Source of the DNA: an uncultured Roseburia sp.
GTDB lineage: Bacteria > Bacillota > Clostridia > Lachnospirales > Lachnospiraceae
Assembly (NCBI GenBank): GCA_947088675.1
Contig: CAMUHN010000020.1
Location: 1 to 43,758, forward strand
Reading direction: 5' to 3'
Length of the DNA: 43,758 nucleotides
A model generated the notes under the pieces. That model saw only the letters and a list, made by a program, of their open reading frames with translations, was not told the DNA's origin and ran no database searches. Position numbers and translations under genes: made by a program. This document shows, one piece after another, positions 9,401 through 19,523 of the stretch (the first letter of the stretch is position 1; the number at the start of each line of letters is the position of its first letter).

Positions 9401-10720
9401 ATGATAAAAGTAGTAAAGTTTGGAGGCAGTTCCCTTGCAAGCGCGGAGCAGTTTGCAAAGGTGGGAAAGATTATACGTGCCGACCAGGAGAGGCGTTATG
9501 TGGTGCCAAGCGCGCCGGGAAAGCGAAATGCAAAAGATACGAAAGTAACGGATATGCTGTATGCATGTTATCAGCTGGTGGAGGAGGATAAGGACTTCCG
9601 TATCCCGCTCATGAAAATCAAGGAGCGTTATGACGCCATTATCAACGGACTGAACCTGAAATTGTCTCTGGAGGAGGAATTTAAGAGGATCAGAGAAGAG
9701 TTTAATAATAAAGCAGGGATCGATTATGCCGCTTCCCGTGGGGAATATTTAAACGGTATTGTGATGGCAAATTATCTCGGTTACGGATTTATTGATGCAG
9801 CAGAAGTGATTTTTTTTGCAGAAGACGGCAGTTTTGACGCAGACAAAACACAGGAGGTCTTAAGCCGCAGGCTGGAAGAGACGAAATGCGCGGTGATTCC
9901 GGGATTTTACGGAATGGGCGCTGACGGGAAAATCCGAACATTTTCAAGAGGAGGGTCTGACATTACCGGTTCCATTGTCGCTCGTGCAGTCAGAGCGTCG
10001 TGTTACGAGAACTGGACAGACGTATCCGGTTTTCTGGTTGCGGATCCGGGCATTATTAAAAATCCGAAGACAATCAAGACAATCACTTACCGGGAGCTGC
10101 GGGAACTTTCCTATATGGGAGCAAGCGTACTGCATGAGGATGCCGTATTTCCGGTGCGCAAGGCGGGCATTCCGATTAATATCCGCAATACAAACGAGCC
10201 GGCGGATGAAGGAACCTGGATTGTGGAGAGTACGTGCCACCAGTCGAAATATACCATTACAGGAATCGCCGGAAAGAAAGGATTTGTATCGGTCAATATT
10301 GACAAAGATATGATGAATGCCGAGGTAGGATTTGGCAGAAAGGTGCTGTCTGCATTTGAGGAGAATGGGATTTCGTTTGAGCATATGCCTTCCGGGATTG
10401 ATACGATGACAGTTTTTGTACACCAGCCGGAATTTGAGGGGAAAGAGCAGGCGGTGATCTCTTCCATTCACAGGCTTGCGCAGCCGGACAGTGTGGAACT
10501 GGAGGGAAATCTGGCGCTGATTGCAGTTGTCGGACGCGGTATGAAATCGACTCGCGGTACAGCCGGAAGGATTTTTTCGGCGCTGGCTCATGCAAACATC
10601 AATGTAAAAATGATAGATCAGGGTTCATCGGAGCTGAATATCATTATCGGCGTCAGTAATGCGGACTTTGAAAATGCGATTCGGGCGATTTATGATATAT
10701 TTGTGGAGACACAGATCTGA
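9401..10720 (+). CDS. lysC: Aspartate kinase
   Basis: Catalyses ATP-dependent phosphorylation of L-aspartate, the first step towards lysine, threonine, methionine and diaminopimelate (and so dipicolinate). The 439-residue protein begins with the kinase signature VVKFGGSSLA, contains FSRGGSDITGS in the substrate-binding part, and ends with two ACT domains (about 310-439; for example RGTAGRIFSALAHANINVKMIDQG). Start 9401 follows GGAGGA at 9385; the in-frame ATG at 9377 lacks one. It lies upstream of dpaA-dpaB with a terminator between. In Bacillus, aspartokinase and dipicolinate synthase genes also sit together, so the grouping is metabolically sensible. Regulation by end-product binding to ACT is expected from the family. 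Confidence 0.93.
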   Translation: MIKVVKFGGSSLASAEQFAKVGKIIRADQERRYVVPSAPGKRNAKDTKVTDMLYACYQLVEEDKDFRIPLMKIKERYDAIINGLNLKLSLEEEFKRIREEFNNKAGIDYAASRGEYLNGIVMANYLGYGFIDAAEVIFFAEDGSFDADKTQEVLSRRLEETKCAVIPGFYGMGADGKIRTFSRGGSDITGSIVARAVRASCYENWTDVSGFLVADPGIIKNPKTIKTITYRELRELSYMGASVLHEDAVFPVRKAGIPINIRNTNEPADEGTWIVESTCHQSKYTITGIAGKKGFVSVNIDKDMMNAEVGFGRKVLSAFEENGISFEHMPSGIDTMTVFVHQPEFEGKEQAVISSIHRLAQPDSVELEGNLALIAVVGRGMKSTRGTAGRIFSALAHANINVKMIDQGSSELNIIIGVSNADFENAIRAIYDIFVETQI

Positions 10721-10816
10721 ATGCCAGAAACTGGGCAAAAATGCGGCTTCGGAGCATTTTGTGCGCATTAGGCGTCACAATAAAGCCAGTGGCCGGACTG
10801 TTATGAGAATACAGAG

Positions 10817-10866
10817 AAAAGAGAGGGAGATGCAAATTATTACATTGCATGCTGCCTCTCTTTTTG
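10817..10866 (+). terminator. Terminator after lysC
   Basis: AAAAGAGAGGGAGATGCAA pairs, with one gap, with TTGCATGCTGCCTCTCTTTT and runs into T residues. It separates lysC from dpaA. Confidence 0.7.
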
Positions 10867-10947
10867 TATCTTAAATTTATGCTGCAGGAAGCATCAGGCC
10901 ATATCTGCCGCCTCTTTATCCGGTCGGTTTTCCTCTTTTACGGCCGC

Positions 10948-10974
10948 ACAAAGTCACATGCGTTTCATATAATA
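10948..10974 (+). promoter_or_regulatory. Putative sigma-K-type promoter for dpaA-dpaB
   Basis: AC at 10948-10949, a 16-nt spacer and CATATAATA at 10966-10974 fit the sigma-K pattern. Dipicolinate synthase genes are sigma-K controlled in Bacillus subtilis, so the match is biologically expected. The -10 also resembles sigma-E, but no sigma-E -35 is visible. Confidence 0.6.
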
Positions 10975-10999
10975 GTTAGTGAAGGGAGCGTAATTTTTT

Positions 11000-11839
11000 A
11001 TGTGCAGACAGACAATTCTTTTTATCAGTGACATGCGCCAGGTTTATCTGGCAGAAATTTTAACAAAAAAAGGACACAATGTGCGCTGTCTGGATATCAG
11101 AAACAGCGAGACGGCGGCAGATCAGCTGATGAAGCTGAAAGGCTTTCTGAAAGAAGCAGATATGCTGATCCTTCCGATTCCGGTTACAAAAGTGCCGGAT
11201 CAGGAGCGGTTGGCGGATATGTTAAATAAAAATCTGAGAAATGAGACGCTTGTATTGGGCGGCTGTTTTTCAGAGGCGCAGAAAGAATTTTTTACAGGAA
11301 GGGGAATCAGATTCCTTGATTTTATGGAGGATGAAATTGTGACGGAGGAGAACGCGGTTGCTACAGCGGAAGGAGTGATCGCAGAGCTTGTTCGTTTAAG
11401 TCCTTATAATATTCATGATGCAAAAATTATCGTGACCGGATATGGGCATTGCGGCAGGGCGGCAGCGATGAGGCTTCGCGCACTCGGCGCGCGCGTCACG
11501 GTTCTTGCCAGACGGCGGGAAGTGAGGCGGAAAGCAAAAAACGACGGGTTTTATGCCGCAGATTTTGCGTTTGGGCCGGAGGAGGCGATGGGAGCTGCGA
11601 TGCTTGTCAACACAGTGCCGGCTCCGGTCGTTACAAGGCCAATCATCCAGGAACTGCCAAGAGATGCCTGCATTCTTGATATAGCTTCCAAACCGGGCGG
11701 GACTGATTTCGAATGTGCAAAAGAATTTGGCATTCAAACAAATCTTGCACTTTCACTTCCGGGAAAATATGCACCAAAAGAAAGCGCCTGTATCCTGAAT
11801 CGTGCCATTGAGAGATTTGCGCTCAACAATAAACCATGA
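11000..11839 (+). CDS. dpaA: Dipicolinate synthase subunit A
   Basis: With DpaB it oxidises a dihydrodipicolinate-pathway intermediate to dipicolinic acid, the calcium-chelating compound of the spore core. The 279-residue protein has the SpoVFA layout: an N-terminal domain (ILFISDMRQVYLAEILTKKGH, then LGGCF near residue 90) and a C-terminal Rossmann domain with VTGYGHCGRAAAMRLRALGARV (about 139-160, dinucleotide binding). AAGGGAG precedes the ATG. It ends 23 nt before the dpaB start, so the pair forms an operon. Presence of dpaAB marks the organism as an endospore former, although some Clostridia use other routes. Confidence 0.9.
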   Translation: MCRQTILFISDMRQVYLAEILTKKGHNVRCLDIRNSETAADQLMKLKGFLKEADMLILPIPVTKVPDQERLADMLNKNLRNETLVLGGCFSEAQKEFFTGRGIRFLDFMEDEIVTEENAVATAEGVIAELVRLSPYNIHDAKIIVTGYGHCGRAAAMRLRALGARVTVLARRREVRRKAKNDGFYAADFAFGPEEAMGAAMLVNTVPAPVVTRPIIQELPRDACILDIASKPGGTDFECAKEFGIQTNLALSLPGKYAPKESACILNRAIERFALNNKP

Positions 11840-11862
11840 CATGCAAGGGGGAGGTTGGACTT

Positions 11863-12450
11863 GTGGATTTTTCAAAATATAATATCGGATTCGGGATTAC
11901 CGGTTCTTTTTGCACATTCGCGAGGGCAAAAAAAGAGGTACAGCGGCTCTGCGATATGGGCGCAAATGTGATTCCGGTTTTTTCCTATAATGCGCAGACC
12001 TGCGATACGAGGTTTGGCAATGCAAAAGAGTATGTGGAGTGTATCTGTGAGATGACCGGAAACGAAGGGATTAAAAGTATTTGTGCGGCTGAGCCGATCG
12101 GCCCGAATAATTTCCTTGATATTATGGTTATTGCACCCTGTACCGGCAACACAGCCGCAAAACTCTGCAGCGGGATCACGGATACGCCGGTGCTGATGGC
12201 GACGAAAGCGCATATGCGAAACGGCAAACCGCTTGTCATCGCTATTTCGACAAACGATGCGCTTGGCGCAAGCTTTAAAAATATCGGAATGTTAATGAAT
12301 ATGAAAAATATTTATTTTGTTCCGTTTGGCCAGGATAACTGCAAGAGCAAGCCAAATTCAATGATCGCAAAAATGGAACTTCTTCCGGATACAATCGAGG
12401 CTGCGTTGAGTGGAAAGCAGCTTCAGCCGATTTTACAGGCGCCGGTTTGA
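11863..12450 (+). CDS. dpaB: Dipicolinate synthase subunit B
   Basis: The flavoprotein-like subunit of dipicolinate synthase, with a flavoprotein/decarboxylase fold: IGFGITGSFCTFARAK at the N-terminus, VIAPCTGNTAAKLCSGITDTPVLMA in the middle, and a nucleotide-binding region around VIAISTNDALG. I choose the GTG at 11863 because AAGGGGGAGG lies 8 nt upstream, giving 195 residues and a start just before the first conserved strand. The in-frame ATG at 11836 would overlap dpaA and has no ribosome site. It is co-transcribed with dpaA and followed by a terminator. Confidence 0.9.
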   Translation: MDFSKYNIGFGITGSFCTFARAKKEVQRLCDMGANVIPVFSYNAQTCDTRFGNAKEYVECICEMTGNEGIKSICAAEPIGPNNFLDIMVIAPCTGNTAAKLCSGITDTPVLMATKAHMRNGKPLVIAISTNDALGASFKNIGMLMNMKNIYFVPFGQDNCKSKPNSMIAKMELLPDTIEAALSGKQLQPILQAPV

Positions 12451-12465
12451 AAAACAGTTGAGAAT

Positions 12466-12501
12466 AAAACGGACGCTTCCGACATGGCAGTGTCCGTTTT
12501 T
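12466..12501 (+). terminator. Terminator after dpaB
   Basis: AAAACGGAC pairs with GTCCGTTTT, followed by one more T. The loop is 17 nt. Confidence 0.6.
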
Positions 12502-12681
12502 CTGAAAAAATGTTGGCAGTGCAAATGCGCAAGCATGGGCGTTTATAAAAAATTTATAATAGAAATCCGATAGTTTTTGTTGTGGTATGGCGAAAAAAGT
12601 GTTACAATACGTGTATTGTGCAGGAATTTGCCGTATTAATTGCCGACAGGCGCAAATGCGCAGGCAGGAACAGGAGTTTTT

Positions 12682-15252
12682 ATGAGTGCATTGACAAAAA
12701 TTTTCGGAACCCACAGCGAGCGCGAATTAAAGCGCATTTATCCGATTGTGGACAAGGTGGAAAGCTATCGCGACGGGATGATGGCTCTTTCCGACGAAGA
12801 ATTAAAAAATAAGACGAAAGAATATAAAGACCGTCTGCAGAAAGGGGAAGCGCTTGACGATCTTTTGCCGGAGGCATTCGCAACGGTCCGTGAGGCTGCA
12901 AGACGAGTGCTTGGCATGGAACATTACAGAGTACAGATTATCGGCGGAATCATTCTGCATCAGGGACGTATTGCGGAGATGAAGACCGGTGAAGGAAAAA
13001 CCCTTGTCTCCACGCTTCCGGCGTATTTAAATGCATTGGAAGAAAAAGGAGTATGTATTGTCACCGTAAACGATTATCTGGCAAAACGTGATGCCGAGTG
13101 GATGGGACAGGTTCACGAGTTTCTGGGATTAAAAGTCGGCGTTGTTTTAAATTCTATGACGAACGACGAGAGACGTGACGCCTATCACTGCGATATCACT
13201 TATGTGACAAATAACGAGCTGGGATTTGACTATTTAAGAGATAACATGGTGATCTATAAGGAGCAGCTGGTTCAGAGAGGTCTTCACTATGCGATTATAG
13301 ACGAGGTTGACTCCGTTTTAATTGATGAAGCGCGCACGCCGCTGATTATTTCCGGACAGAGCGGGAAATCCACAAAATTATATGAGGCATGCGATATTCT
13401 TGCGCGCCAGATGCAGCGCGGCGAGGATATGCCGGAGTACTCCAAAATGGACGCAATTATGGGTGTGGAGCAGGAGGAAACAGGCGATTTTATCGTAAAC
13501 GAAAAGGATAAAGTCGTAAGCTTGACACAGGCCGGAGTAAAGAGGGTAGAACAGTTTTTTAAGATTGAAAACCTTGCCGATACCGAGAACCTCGAGATTC
13601 AGCACAATGTGATACTTGCGCTGCGCGCGCATAATCTGATGTTCCGCGACCAGGATTATGTGGTACAGGACGACCAGGTTATGATTGTCGATGAATTTAC
13701 CGGTCGTATCATGCCAGGGCGCCGTTATTCAGACGGACTGCATCAGGCGATTGAGGCAAAGGAGCATGTAAAAGTAAAGCGTGAGAGCAAAACGCTCGCA
13801 ACGATTACTTTCCAGAATTTCTTTAACAAGTTTGAGAAAAAGGCCGGAATGACAGGTACGGCGTTGACGGAGGAAAAAGAGTTTCGCGATATTTACGGCA
13901 TGGACGTGATTGAAATTCCGACAAACAGGCCGATTGCACGTGTCGATAAGCAGGATGTTGTATATAAGACGAAAAAAGAAAAGTACCATGCGGTGGTAGA
14001 GGAAGTAAAAGCGGCGCATGCAAAGGGACAGCCTGTTTTGGTCGGTACGATTACAATTGAAATTTCCGAGATTATCAGCGGCCTTTTAAAGCGCGAGGGA
14101 ATTAAGCATACCGTGTTAAATGCGAAATTTCATGAGATGGAAGCGGAGATTGTTGCGGGAGCAGGCGTACACGGAGCCGTAACGATCGCCACCAACATGG
14201 CGGGCCGCGGTACGGATATTAAGCTGGACGACGATGCAAAAGCGGCTGGCGGATTAAAAATTATCGGTACAGAGCGTCATGAGTCAAGGCGTATTGACAA
14301 TCAGCTGCGCGGACGTTCCGGACGTCAGGGAGATCCGGGCGAGTCGCAGTTTTTCATATCGCTTGAAGATGATCTGATGCGTCTGTTTGGTTCCGAGAAG
14401 CTGATGAATATGTTTACCGCGCTTGGGGTTCCGGAAAATGAACAGATTCAGCATAAAATGCTGACATCTGCGATTGAAAAGGCGCAGACCAAGATTGAGG
14501 CCAATAACTTTGGCATACGTAAAAACCTGTTGGAATATGATCAGGTGGCGAATGATCAGAGAGAAATTATCTACAAAGAGCGTCTGCGCGTATTAAACGG
14601 CGAAAACATGCGCGATGCCATCTTTAAAATGATTACAGACCGTGTCGAAGCGTGCGTCGATACCTGTATTTCTGCGGAAATATCAAAAGAAGAATGGGAT
14701 TTAAATGAATTAAATCAGCTTTTAACTTCAATCATTCCGCTCGAACCGGTTACGGAGGAGGATTTTGACAGCGTAAAAAGCAATAAAGAATTAAAACATA
14801 TGTTAAAAGAGCGCGCTGTGAAACTTTATGAGGCAAAGGAGACAGAGTTTGCCGAGCCGGAGCAGTTCCGTGAGTTGGAGCGCGTGGTCCTGCTGAAAGT
14901 AATTGACCGCAAGTGGATGGATCATATTGACGATATGGACCAGCTTCGGCAGGGAATAGGCCTGCAGGCATACGGGCAGAGAGATCCGCTGGTGGAATAT
15001 AAAATGTCGGGATTTGATATGTTTGACGAGATGACGGCAAATATACAGGAAGACACAATCCGGCTGCTCTATCATGTCAAGATTGAGCAGAAAGTGGAGC
15101 GGGAGCAGGTGGCGAAAGTCACCGGTACGAATAAAGACGATACCGCCACAAATGCACCGAAAAAGCGCGCCTCCGCAAAAGTTTATCCGAACGATCCGTG
15201 TCCGTGCGGCAGCGGTAAGAAGTACAAGCAGTGTTGCGGCAGACTTGCATAA
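12682..15252 (+). CDS. secA: Preprotein translocase ATPase SecA
   Basis: The motor ATPase that drives unfolded preproteins through SecYEG. The 856-residue protein has MKTGEGKT (Walker A, about 100-107), a [23 protein letters not shown]-like motif, the preprotein cross-linking region, [10 protein letters not shown] and [11 protein letters not shown] in the second nucleotide-binding half, and a C-terminal SEC-C zinc motif ([14 protein letters not shown]). Start 12682 follows an AGGAG site; the in-frame ATG at 12640 has none. It is monocistronic, with a strong terminator. A weak promoter (TTGTGG, 17, TACAAT at 12580-12608) lies upstream. Confidence 0.98.
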   Translation: MSALTKIFGTHSERELKRIYPIVDKVESYRDGMMALSDEELKNKTKEYKDRLQKGEALDDLLPEAFATVREAARRVLGMEHYRVQIIGGIILHQGRIAEMKTGEGKTLVSTLPAYLNALEEKGVCIVTVNDYLAKRDAEWMGQVHEFLGLKVGVVLNSMTNDERRDAYHCDITYVTNNELGFDYLRDNMVIYKEQLVQRGLHYAIIDEVDSVLIDEARTPLIISGQSGKSTKLYEACDILARQMQRGEDMPEYSKMDAIMGVEQEETGDFIVNEKDKVVSLTQAGVKRVEQFFKIENLADTENLEIQHNVILALRAHNLMFRDQDYVVQDDQVMIVDEFTGRIMPGRRYSDGLHQAIEAKEHVKVKRESKTLATITFQNFFNKFEKKAGMTGTALTEEKEFRDIYGMDVIEIPTNRPIARVDKQDVVYKTKKEKYHAVVEEVKAAHAKGQPVLVGTITIEISEIISGLLKREGIKHTVLNAKFHEMEAEIVAGAGVHGAVTIATNMAGRGTDIKLDDDAKAAGGLKIIGTERHESRRIDNQLRGRSGRQGDPGESQFFISLEDDLMRLFGSEKLMNMFTALGVPENEQIQHKMLTSAIEKAQTKIEANNFGIRKNLLEYDQVANDQREIIYKERLRVLNGENMRDAIFKMITDRVEACVDTCISAEISKEEWDLNELNQLLTSIIPLEPVTEEDFDSVKSNKELKHMLKERAVKLYEAKETEFAEPEQFRELERVVLLKVIDRKWMDHIDDMDQLRQGIGLQAYGQRDPLVEYKMSGFDMFDEMTANIQEDTIRLLYHVKIEQKVEREQVAKVTGTNKDDTATNAPKKRASAKVYPNDPCPCGSGKKYKQCCGRLA

Positions 15253-15264
15253 CACAGGATTTAT

Positions 15265-15306
15265 AAAAAACAACCAAAAGCAGATGACTGTTTTTGGTTG
15301 TTTTTT
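15265..15306. terminator. Strong terminator after secA
   Basis: A perfect 15-bp stem (AAAAAACAACCAAAA with TTTTGGTTGTTTTTT) around a 12-nt loop. It is A/T-tailed on both strands, so it could act in both directions. Confidence 0.85.
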
Positions 15307-15624
15307 ATAATAATTAATTTTAGAGGATGAAATACTTTACAAGTGACAAAAATCGGTTATAATATAATCTGTCGGAAATCAAAATTCAATGGTATCCATT
15401 CATTTCAGCAAATTATCTTTTTTAAAATCCCAGTGTAGAAACATGACTGATAATTAAAACCAGATATAATGATCAAGACCATGCTGTTTTTAACAGGATA
15501 TAGGGAAAGTTATATCAAAAATGGGGAATTGCTCTTTTTTTTGCAAACGCCCTGTCATAAAGGCTTTGAGTAGAAAAATGAGGCAGCAGATCTGACACTG
15601 CCCTAAAAAGATGGAGGTATGTAT
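15307..15624 (+). promoter_or_regulatory. Long leader region before the 838-residue surface protein
   Basis: TTTACA at 15336-15341 and TATAAT at 15358-15363 (16-nt spacer) form a promoter. The predicted transcript has a leader of about 250 nt, long for this organism. Near its end GGCAG pairs with CTGCC (about 15582-15602), just before the GGAGG site at 15613-15617. I could not match the leader to a known riboswitch class. No gene is seen. Confidence 0.4.
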
Positions 15625-18141
15625 ATGAAACGGACAAAAAAACGATACGAAGAAACGGGAGATTGCGGAATCATTCTGACTGTGGGGCGAAAAATCCTGC
15701 TTTTTATTTTCTTTCTGTCTGTTTGCAGCAGCACGACAGGCGTAACGGCGGAAGAGCGCCATGTGCAGATGGAGGCGGAGGATACTATGGTATATGCAGC
15801 CGGCGGCGGAAATATGATTTCCGGTCAGGGATACTTTGATGTGGAGGTAAGAAGCGAAGACAGAAAAACGCTTTCGACGATGCGTGTATTCCTGACCGCT
15901 TCTCCAAATGAAAAAGATACGGCAAATAAGAATGCACCGTATCCGAACAGCTCACACCAGATGCAGCAAAAGCTTACCTGGACGGCAAAGAACCTCTCCG
16001 ACGGCAATCCGTATGGATTGACAGTGATACAGGATCCTTATGTGCGCAAAGGGAAAAACACTACATATACACTGCATGGCAGTATTGCAAGTGCAGAGAA
16101 AGCATATGACCCGGCCATCAATGACGGCAAAAATCCGCCGCATTATATGGAAGCTGCATATACTGTTTTTGTTATGCATTTTTCTTATATGAAGCCGGCA
16201 TTTACCTATCCGGTAAATTCGGCCGAGGGGAAAGACGAAAACGTCAGATTCAGCGATAAAGAATATACTCTGGCCAAAAAGAAAAATCCGTCAGAAAAAG
16301 ATGTCTATCTCGGGCTTGCCGATTCGGCGCGCAGTACAGGGTGGATGGGTAACGGTTCATCGACATTAAAAAAGGGAGTCTGTCATCAGGAAAAGAGCGA
16401 AGAATTTGCCCTGCAGATCAATCTGGCGCAGACCGGCCTGTACCTCTACAGCGGGCAGGCAGGCGTTTGTCATGCCAGATATGTAATTACATTAAAGCGG
16501 CCCCGCCTGGAAATCAGTTATCGCAAAAACGGCGCGACAGAAGGAAAAATTACTCAGTCTAAAGAGATTGCGTATAATGACTCGGATCAGCTGCACAGCT
16601 TCGCGTCTTTTGGTCTGAAACGATCGGGTTATCTGAAGAAAAACGGGGGAGAGTGGAATACGGCGGCTGACGGTTCGGGGGATTCGTTCGATCAGGAAAG
16701 AGATTATTCTGCCATACAGTACCTGGATTTTACGGATGGGGAAATATTTACGCAAAAAAAGCAGACTGTCTATGCGCAATGGGGGAAAGCATACAGTGTA
16801 ATTTTGGATCCGAATGGGGGAACGGTTACGACAGACCGCTTTTTTACGGCATACGGAAGCAGCGATTATGCGATGTTATCACAGGACAAAATTCCGGTCA
16901 ACGGGAATCGCGCGTTCCTGGGCTGGTTTACCGAGCCGGCATACGGGTGCGGCAGTCTGATTTATCAGGCAGACGGGGTAAATGCAAATGACGGTGTATA
17001 TTGGAATCATCAGCTCTGGCAGAAAGAGGAGGATGTGACGCTTTATGCGCACTGGTCGGGATATCGTGTAACACTGCAGGCGGGAGAGGGGATTCTTCAA
17101 ACCACCGGGGACGGTGTTTATCAGCCGGGGGATACGGTTACGGTCTTCGCACAGGTGCATGAGTGGTATGATTTTGAATATTGGGCCGGGACGCCGGCCG
17201 GCGCGGACAATCCGTATATTTTTTCTATGCCGGCGTATGATGTGGCGCTTACGGCGACGGCGACAAACGGAAAGTATAAGATTGCGTTTCACAGTAACGG
17301 CGGCGAGGGATGGATTGATCCGATTTATCCGGCTCTGATCGGAAAAGATGTGACGCTGCCGGATGTGCTGGAGACAAATGCGTTTACGCATCGAAATGAA
17401 TACGGAGAGAGCCTGTTTCTCGGATGGAATCCTGACAGCACAGCTTTGGAGCCGCTCTATGGGGGCGGTGAGACGGCGCCTGCTTTAAGCGAAGAACATG
17501 AGGGCACCGTTACGCTCTATGCGATCTGGGATACCTGTCCGGGTATTTTTGCAAAAGACAGATATTACACGTTAAAGCAGGCGAGAGACGGATTGATCAC
17601 ACAGCAGGAGCTGTTAAGTCATGCAAAAGCATTTGACAGGGAGGACGGAGAAATTCCGGCAGGTACTGATTTGGTGAAAAACACATGTTTTGAAGTTGCA
17701 GATTATCGACCGGAAGAATTTACCTGTTTTACACAGACTGGGAGTGTGGAAAAAACATACCGTGTGATTGACAGCGGCGGTAATTTTTTTCTGATGCCGG
17801 TTACAATCTATATTGTAGATACGGCTCCGGTGCAGCTGACAAAGAGGGAACTGCTTGGAACAACAAGATTTATATCGGAGAAATATTATGGACAGGATGC
17901 AGAGAACGGAGGGCTTGACAGTAATTCTGTCTGGAGGAGGGATCCGGATTATAAAAGCGCGCTTGAGACTGCATTCTATAATTTGAGAGAAAAAAAACCG
18001 GAGACAGTCTATTATTTCAGCTATAATGAAATACAGCGGATGAGAGCTTTTCTGTTGTCAGCAGGAGCTGAAAATACAGGGTCCTTGGCACATCTTACAT
18101 CTTTTTATCATAAATTTTTAAGAAATGCAGCAGTAAAATAG
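15625..18141 (+). CDS. Large secreted surface protein with InlB-type repeats
   Basis: An 838-residue exported protein. A signal peptide (about residues 1-45: hydrophobic ILLFIFFLSVCSSTTGVTA) is followed by a unique region (45-290). Two or three Listeria-Bacteroides/InlB B-repeat-like modules follow (about 380-640; hallmark strings YAQWGKAYSVILDPNGGTV, AFLGWFTEPAYG, VTLYAHW, IAFHSNGGEGWI, VTLYAIW). Then comes an Ig-like segment containing FDREDGEIPAGTDL, and a C-terminal tail. No LPxTG motif, SLH domain or membrane anchor is visible, so attachment to the cell is unclear. I start at the ATG at 15625 (7 nt after GGAGG) rather than 15619. Probably adhesive or structural; no enzymatic domain is recognised. 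Confidence 0.7.
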   Translation: MKRTKKRYEETGDCGIILTVGRKILLFIFFLSVCSSTTGVTAEERHVQMEAEDTMVYAAGGGNMISGQGYFDVEVRSEDRKTLSTMRVFLTASPNEKDTANKNAPYPNSSHQMQQKLTWTAKNLSDGNPYGLTVIQDPYVRKGKNTTYTLHGSIASAEKAYDPAINDGKNPPHYMEAAYTVFVMHFSYMKPAFTYPVNSAEGKDENVRFSDKEYTLAKKKNPSEKDVYLGLADSARSTGWMGNGSSTLKKGVCHQEKSEEFALQINLAQTGLYLYSGQAGVCHARYVITLKRPRLEISYRKNGATEGKITQSKEIAYNDSDQLHSFASFGLKRSGYLKKNGGEWNTAADGSGDSFDQERDYSAIQYLDFTDGEIFTQKKQTVYAQWGKAYSVILDPNGGTVTTDRFFTAYGSSDYAMLSQDKIPVNGNRAFLGWFTEPAYGCGSLIYQADGVNANDGVYWNHQLWQKEEDVTLYAHWSGYRVTLQAGEGILQTTGDGVYQPGDTVTVFAQVHEWYDFEYWAGTPAGADNPYIFSMPAYDVALTATATNGKYKIAFHSNGGEGWIDPIYPALIGKDVTLPDVLETNAFTHRNEYGESLFLGWNPDSTALEPLYGGGETAPALSEEHEGTVTLYAIWDTCPGIFAKDRYYTLKQARDGLITQQELLSHAKAFDREDGEIPAGTDLVKNTCFEVADYRPEEFTCFTQTGSVEKTYRVIDSGGNFFLMPVTIYIVDTAPVQLTKRELLGTTRFISEKYYGQDAENGGLDSNSVWRRDPDYKSALETAFYNLREKKPETVYYFSYNEIQRMRAFLLSAGAENTGSLAHLTSFYHKFLRNAAVK

Positions 18142-18154
18142 TATGAAGATAAGA

Positions 18155-18183
18155 TTGTAAATCAGATCGATTAATGTTAGAAT
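18155..18183 (+). promoter_or_regulatory. Promoter of the phosphofructokinase gene
   Basis: TTGTAA, a 17-nt spacer and TAGAAT: a good housekeeping promoter just downstream of the surface-protein stop. Confidence 0.6.
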
Positions 18184-18250
18184 AAGAAAAGCAACGGGTC
18201 GTCTGACTTTTTGCGGGGGAATGATAAAAAGAAAGGAAATGGTAAAAACT

Positions 18251-19474
18251 ATGGTTGGAAATGTTATTGTGGGACAGTCGGGCGGACCGACATCAGTGAT
18301 TAATTCCAGTCTGGTCGGTGTATTTAAAACCGCAAAGGACAGGGGAGCAAAAAAAATTTACGGTATGCTTCACGGGATAAAGGGGCTTTTAGATGACCAG
18401 TATGTCGATCTCTGTGAAAAGATCAGGACAGATATTGATATCGATCTTTTAAAGAGAACGCCGTCTTCTTATCTTGGCTCCTGCCGTTACAAGCTGCCCG
18501 AGATTGAGGGCAATGAGGAGACATATCAGAAGATTTTTGCAAAGCTGGAATTTCTGGATATTAAATATTTCTTTTACATAGGCGGAAACGATTCCATGGA
18601 TACAATCAAAAAACTTTCTGATTATGGAACCATGGTAAACAGTGATATTCACTTTATGGGAGTCCCGAAGACAATTGACAACGATCTTGCTGTGACGGAC
18701 CATACGCCGGGATTCGGAAGCGCTGCAAAATATATTGCCGCTACCATGAAAGAGATTATCCGGGACGGCCTTGTGTACGATTATCCGACGATCACGATTG
18801 TAGAGATTATGGGCAGAAATGCGGGCTGGCTGACGGCTGCTTCCGCACTTGCGAAAGGAGAAGACTGTGAAGGCGTTGATATGATTTATCTGCCGGAAAA
18901 AGTATTTGATATCGACAAATTTATGGAGCATGTCAGAAAAGTCAGCGTGGCAGGACGCTCTGTTGTGATTGCAATCTCCGAGGGTATCAAAGTGGCGGAT
19001 GGCAGATATGTGTTCGAGCTGTCAGACCATGTAGAATTTGTGGATGCATTTGGCCACAAGCAGCTGGCAGGTTCCGCAAAGTTTCTTGCAAATAAGATTG
19101 GCGCTGAGCTGGGAATAAAAACGCGTGCAATTGAGCTGTCTACCATGCAGCGCTGTGCGGCGCATATGACGTCGAGGACAGATATCACAGAAGCGTTTAA
19201 TGTAGGCGGCGCTGCGGTAAAGGCGGCATTCGAAGGGGAGACAGGACGTGTTGTTGTTTTAAAGAGGATCTCAGAAGATCCTTATATGTGCATTACAGAG
19301 ACGCATGATGTGCATGATATCGCAAATGTCGAGAAAAAAGTGCCTCTGGAGTGGATTACGGATGACGATTATGTGACAGAGGAACTGGTACATTACATAC
19401 GGCCGCTGATTCAGGCGGAGCTTTCCCCGATTATGGTAGACGGTCTGCCGCACCATTTGAATGTGAATTTTTAA
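18251..19474 (+). CDS. pfp: 6-phosphofructokinase, PPi-dependent type (probable)
   Basis: Phosphorylates fructose 6-phosphate in glycolysis. The 407-residue protein has VGQSGGPTSVINSSL at the N-terminus, GGNDSMDT (111-118) and PKTIDNDL (139-146). An Asp in the second motif (where ATP enzymes have Gly) and Lys in PKTIDND (where ATP enzymes have Gly) are the accepted marks of pyrophosphate-dependent enzymes, so reversible PPi use is likely. D143 is the catalytic base. Three in-frame ATGs (18221, 18239, 18251) are possible. I prefer 18251 because it begins right at the first strand and an AAAGGA lies upstream, although the spacing is long. It is a single gene in front of the polysaccharide cluster. 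Confidence 0.88.
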   Translation: MVGNVIVGQSGGPTSVINSSLVGVFKTAKDRGAKKIYGMLHGIKGLLDDQYVDLCEKIRTDIDIDLLKRTPSSYLGSCRYKLPEIEGNEETYQKIFAKLEFLDIKYFFYIGGNDSMDTIKKLSDYGTMVNSDIHFMGVPKTIDNDLAVTDHTPGFGSAAKYIAATMKEIIRDGLVYDYPTITIVEIMGRNAGWLTAASALAKGEDCEGVDMIYLPEKVFDIDKFMEHVRKVSVAGRSVVIAISEGIKVADGRYVFELSDHVEFVDAFGHKQLAGSAKFLANKIGAELGIKTRAIELSTMQRCAAHMTSRTDITEAFNVGGAAVKAAFEGETGRVVVLKRISEDPYMCITETHDVHDIANVEKKVPLEWITDDDYVTEELVHYIRPLIQAELSPIMVDGLPHHLNVNF

Positions 19475-19523
19475 TCCGTTGTTTTGGGGTTGTCCGGATC
19501 AAGTAAAATAGGAGCGAGAAGCA

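Noticed and set aside
15365-15612. Cyclic-di-GMP riboswitch in the surface-protein leader
   Set aside because: Some GCAAA- and GGC-type strings are present, but the conserved core and paired stems could not be placed.
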